Of a stretch of 8,210 bases of DNA, positions 6,505 to 8,210 are shown piece after piece. The notes under the pieces are model-generated. The model was not told the DNA's origin, did no database searches, and worked only from the letters and a program-made list of their open reading frames with translations. This DNA comes from CAZDYI01 sp964509765 (GTDB lineage Bacteria; Pseudomonadota; Gammaproteobacteria; Tethybacterales; Tethybacteraceae), in assembly GCA_964509765.1 (NCBI GenBank), contig CAZDYI010000122.1:1-8210 (forward strand), written 5' to 3'. A program made the translations under genes and the position numbers. Within the stretch, counting starts at the first letter, position 1. Each line of letters opens with the position of its first letter.

Positions 6505-7752
6505 TCAGATCAGGCCGAAGTCGATGTCGACGTCCTGGACGTCGGCGAACTCCTCGGCCAAAGGCGAGATGTCCTCCTTTGCCGCCGACAGCACCGAGGC
6601 GGTCTCGGTCGACAGGTGGAGCGTAAGAGACCCGGTTATGAGCCGCCATGTCCGCACCCTGATCCACGGGTAGAGGAAGCCCAGTGACATTACGAAGACC
6701 ACGCCGTTGACGACATAGTACTTGAAGAAATACCTGCTTGCGGAAAGGTTGCAGCTCAAATGGCTGCCTTCATCGAACTGAATTGATGAGTAGAACACGG
6801 GAATGATCCTAGAGCGGTAAACCCCTATCATCAAGTAAGAGAAAAGCAAGATGGAATATATGGCGTAGTTGTATGCGCCATGAAGAAAAATAATTTGCCA
6901 AAAGGAATCATAATCATAATGGTACCGATTGGCTGGAGACACAAAGGTGAAAAAAGCCAAGGCGGCAGCGACAAGTATGGAGATCACCAGAGTAGCCCAA
7001 AAAATAGAAACTATGAAATGCCTGTAGTAAGGCAATATTCTCGCTCCGTATCTCATTGCGAGCTTGCCGAACCTTAGCTGGTTGATCATGATGCTGTGCC
7101 GGAAGAAGTGGTAAGCCGGCCCAAGAACGAACCAAAAAATCAACGGAGCTAGTATTAGGACATTCAGAAAGTCGCTTTCTTGGTCCTGCTTCCACAGCTC
7201 GCCCACGAATTTGAGGATGATCCAGCCGATCAAGTAGTATGCAATGAATAGCCTGTAAGAGGGAATGTAGTTTCTCAGGTAGCGAAATCTCACGGATCTG
7301 TGCGTGGTGTGCTTGGCGTTGAAGGATCGCCCGCGTACCAGGGCATACGGGATCAATGTCAGCAGGATGAGCGTCATAATCCCGATGCCCTTCCAGAGAA
7401 GAATGAAAATCCTCTCGCTGAACAACAGAACCACTACTATTGCCAAGACGTACAGCCTGGCTCGAATTATGGAGAGCGGGTTGGCATCGAAGTCGAAGCT
7501 GTGTCCGCAAAAGCTGGTGTTGCCGTAGAAGAAGCGGCGGTTGCGGACCTTGGCCCAAGCCAGATACACGCCGAAGGTAGCGATGGTAAGAAGGAGGTTT
7601 ACCATGTGGATGCGGAGGTATTCCACGGTGTCGCCGCGAAAGGTGAACTTGAAAGGTTCAGTATGTGCGTTGGTTTGGTTCACGTGGCGGACTTTTTCAG
7701 GACTCTGCTGCCCAGAAATAAATGAGTTGGTTGAGATTGTATCTTTCAGCAT
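6505..7752 (-). CDS. DUF898 (YjgN-like) multi-pass inner-membrane protein
   Basis: This 415-residue protein fits the DUF898/YjgN family, which has no established biochemical function. The family's N-terminal block is clear: FKFTFRGDTVEYLRIHMVNL (34-53), then TFGVYLAWAKVR (59-70) and RRFFYGNTSF (72-81). Related shorter blocks recur later (FRYLRNY near 156-162, RFGKLAMRYG near 227-236, YFFKYYVVN near 341-349). I count about eight hydrophobic segments: near 51-68, 100-120, 123-139, 166-184, 197-217, 246-271, 292-312 and 345-363. The soluble C-terminus is acidic (EEFADVQDVDIDFGLI). The ATG at 7752 is preceded on its strand by AGGGA (7760-7764) with a 7-base spacer, which supports this start. The gene converges on the secretion operon. 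Its middle is far more AT-rich (22 of 60 bases G+C at 6841-6900) than the operon, while its 3' end is not (40 of 60 at 6541-6600). Any link to the T1SS is only by position. Confidence 0.85.
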   Translation of the reverse strand: MLKDTISTNSFISGQQSPEKVRHVNQTNAHTEPFKFTFRGDTVEYLRIHMVNLLLTIATFGVYLAWAKVRNRRFFYGNTSFCGHSFDFDANPLSIIRARLYVLAIVVVLLFSERIFILLWKGIGIMTLILLTLIPYALVRGRSFNAKHTTHRSVRFRYLRNYIPSYRLFIAYYLIGWIILKFVGELWKQDQESDFLNVLILAPLIFWFVLGPAYHFFRHSIMINQLRFGKLAMRYGARILPYYRHFIVSIFWATLVISILVAAALAFFTFVSPANRYHYDYDSFWQIIFLHGAYNYAIYSILLFSYLMIGVYRSRIIPVFYSSIQFDEGSHLSCNLSASRYFFKYYVVNGVVFVMSLGFLYPWIRVRTWRLITGSLTLHLSTETASVLSAAKEDISPLAEEFADVQDVDIDFGLI

Positions 7753-8210
7753 GCAGGAATCCCTAAGTTGGACCAGTGCCGTCGCTGCCGGAAGGCAAAG
7801 TTTGAAGGCATATCTTGCATGTTAAGGGAAATAATGGTTCGAAATGTTCGCTTCACAAGTCTCCATATCGTAGTCAAGCTACGCTCACTGCTTGCTGCTG
7901 CAGACATTTCAACACGCAGAGATCGGTGCTGCGAGGTGCTGTCTTGTTCTTGAAAAAACATAGCGATGGAGTAGAATGCTAAGCACCGCAACACTGATCG
8001 TTTTTCGTGAACCCTTCAGGAATGACGAAGGAGATCAAACCTTCGAACTCTGGGCAACAAAAGCTCTCGAAGCCCTCCAAGGCAGTGAGGGCAGTGTGCT
8101 GGGCGGCATCCTGCGCCATCTTTCCGGCGTTCTTGCTGATATTGGACTCGTTTCCCAGCATTTCCAAATGGGTTGTGAGCCAATATGAACAGATCTCGTT
8201 GCCACTTCAC
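7753..8210. other. 458-bp right-hand stretch with no supported gene
   Basis: This stretch lies upstream of the DUF898 gene and must hold its promoter, but I cannot point to convincing -35/-10 boxes. Short open frames exist: + 7976-8188 (70 aa, ATG with GGAG 4 bases upstream), - 7746-7994 (82 aa, GTG start, overlapping the DUF898 ATG by 7 bases) and - frames running to the right edge. None shows a recognisable domain. Base composition is intermediate between the DUF898 middle and the operon. Confidence 0.5.
7976..8188 (+). CDS. Possible small hypothetical protein, 70 aa
   Basis: The frame has an ATG with GGAG shortly upstream, though the 4-base spacing is tight. The predicted protein includes a soluble, helix-like stretch (FELWATKALEALQGSE). 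I recognise no family. Comparable open frames exist on the opposite strand over the same bases, so chance is a good explanation. Confidence 0.15.
   Translation: MLSTATLIVFREPFRNDEGDQTFELWATKALEALQGSEGSVLGGILRHLSGVLADIGLVSQHFQMGCEPI

Noticed and set aside
8081..8096. Direct repeat GGCAGTG (8081-8087 and 8090-8096)
   Set aside because: Seven bases is too short to be meaningful without other structure around it.
8016..8210. Minus-strand frames at the right edge (8016-8210 and 7979-8167)
   Set aside because: Short, mutually overlapping, without recognisable domains or clear ribosome sites. They may be the end of something beyond the window, but nothing here supports it.

Overview
The window carries the 3' part of a type I secretion (T1SS) locus for an RTX protein, followed by a convergent, unrelated-looking membrane-protein gene and about 460 bp with no convincing gene. 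High GC content, a HlyC/HlyB/HlyD-type gene set and a DUF898 (YjgN-like) protein all point to a Gram-negative, probably pseudomonadotal (proteobacterial) genome. I cannot resolve the lineage further.

Layout. (1) 1-1953, +: the C-terminal 650 residues of a large RTX protein whose start lies upstream. It is built from a tandem unit of exactly 432 bp (144 aa). Each unit pairs an 'RTX C-terminal / HCBP-related' domain with a short glycine-aspartate calcium-binding segment. (2) 1946-2506, +: a HlyC-type RTX-activating lysine acyltransferase that overlaps the RTX gene by 8 bp. Its usual catalytic Asp position reads His. (3) 2507-2751: a 245-bp gap with an AT-rich pocket that could hold an internal promoter. 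(4) 2752-4905, +: a HlyB-type ABC exporter with a degenerate, Cys-less C39-like N-terminal domain. (5) 4914-6470, +: a HlyD-type periplasmic adaptor, complete in content but split over three pieces by two opposite frameshifts near 5400 and 5726. (6) 6505-7752, -: a DUF898/YjgN-family multi-pass membrane protein, convergent with the operon and much more AT-rich in its middle. A short hairpin separates the two stops. (7) 7753-8210: no gene I can support.

How it works together (inference from the Hly paradigm). The acyltransferase would fatty-acylate internal lysines of the RTX protoxin. The ABC exporter and the adaptor, with a TolC-like outer-membrane channel that is not in this window, would then export the protein through its uncleaved C-terminal signal. 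Calcium outside the cell would fold the Gly/Asp repeats. The gene order here is RTX - acyltransferase - ABC - adaptor (A-C-B-D), not the textbook C-A-B-D. The most notable points are the regular 432-bp repeat array, the Asp-to-His change in the acyltransferase, and the twice-frameshifted adaptor. I did not find a convincingly new type of system; this is a variant of a known one.
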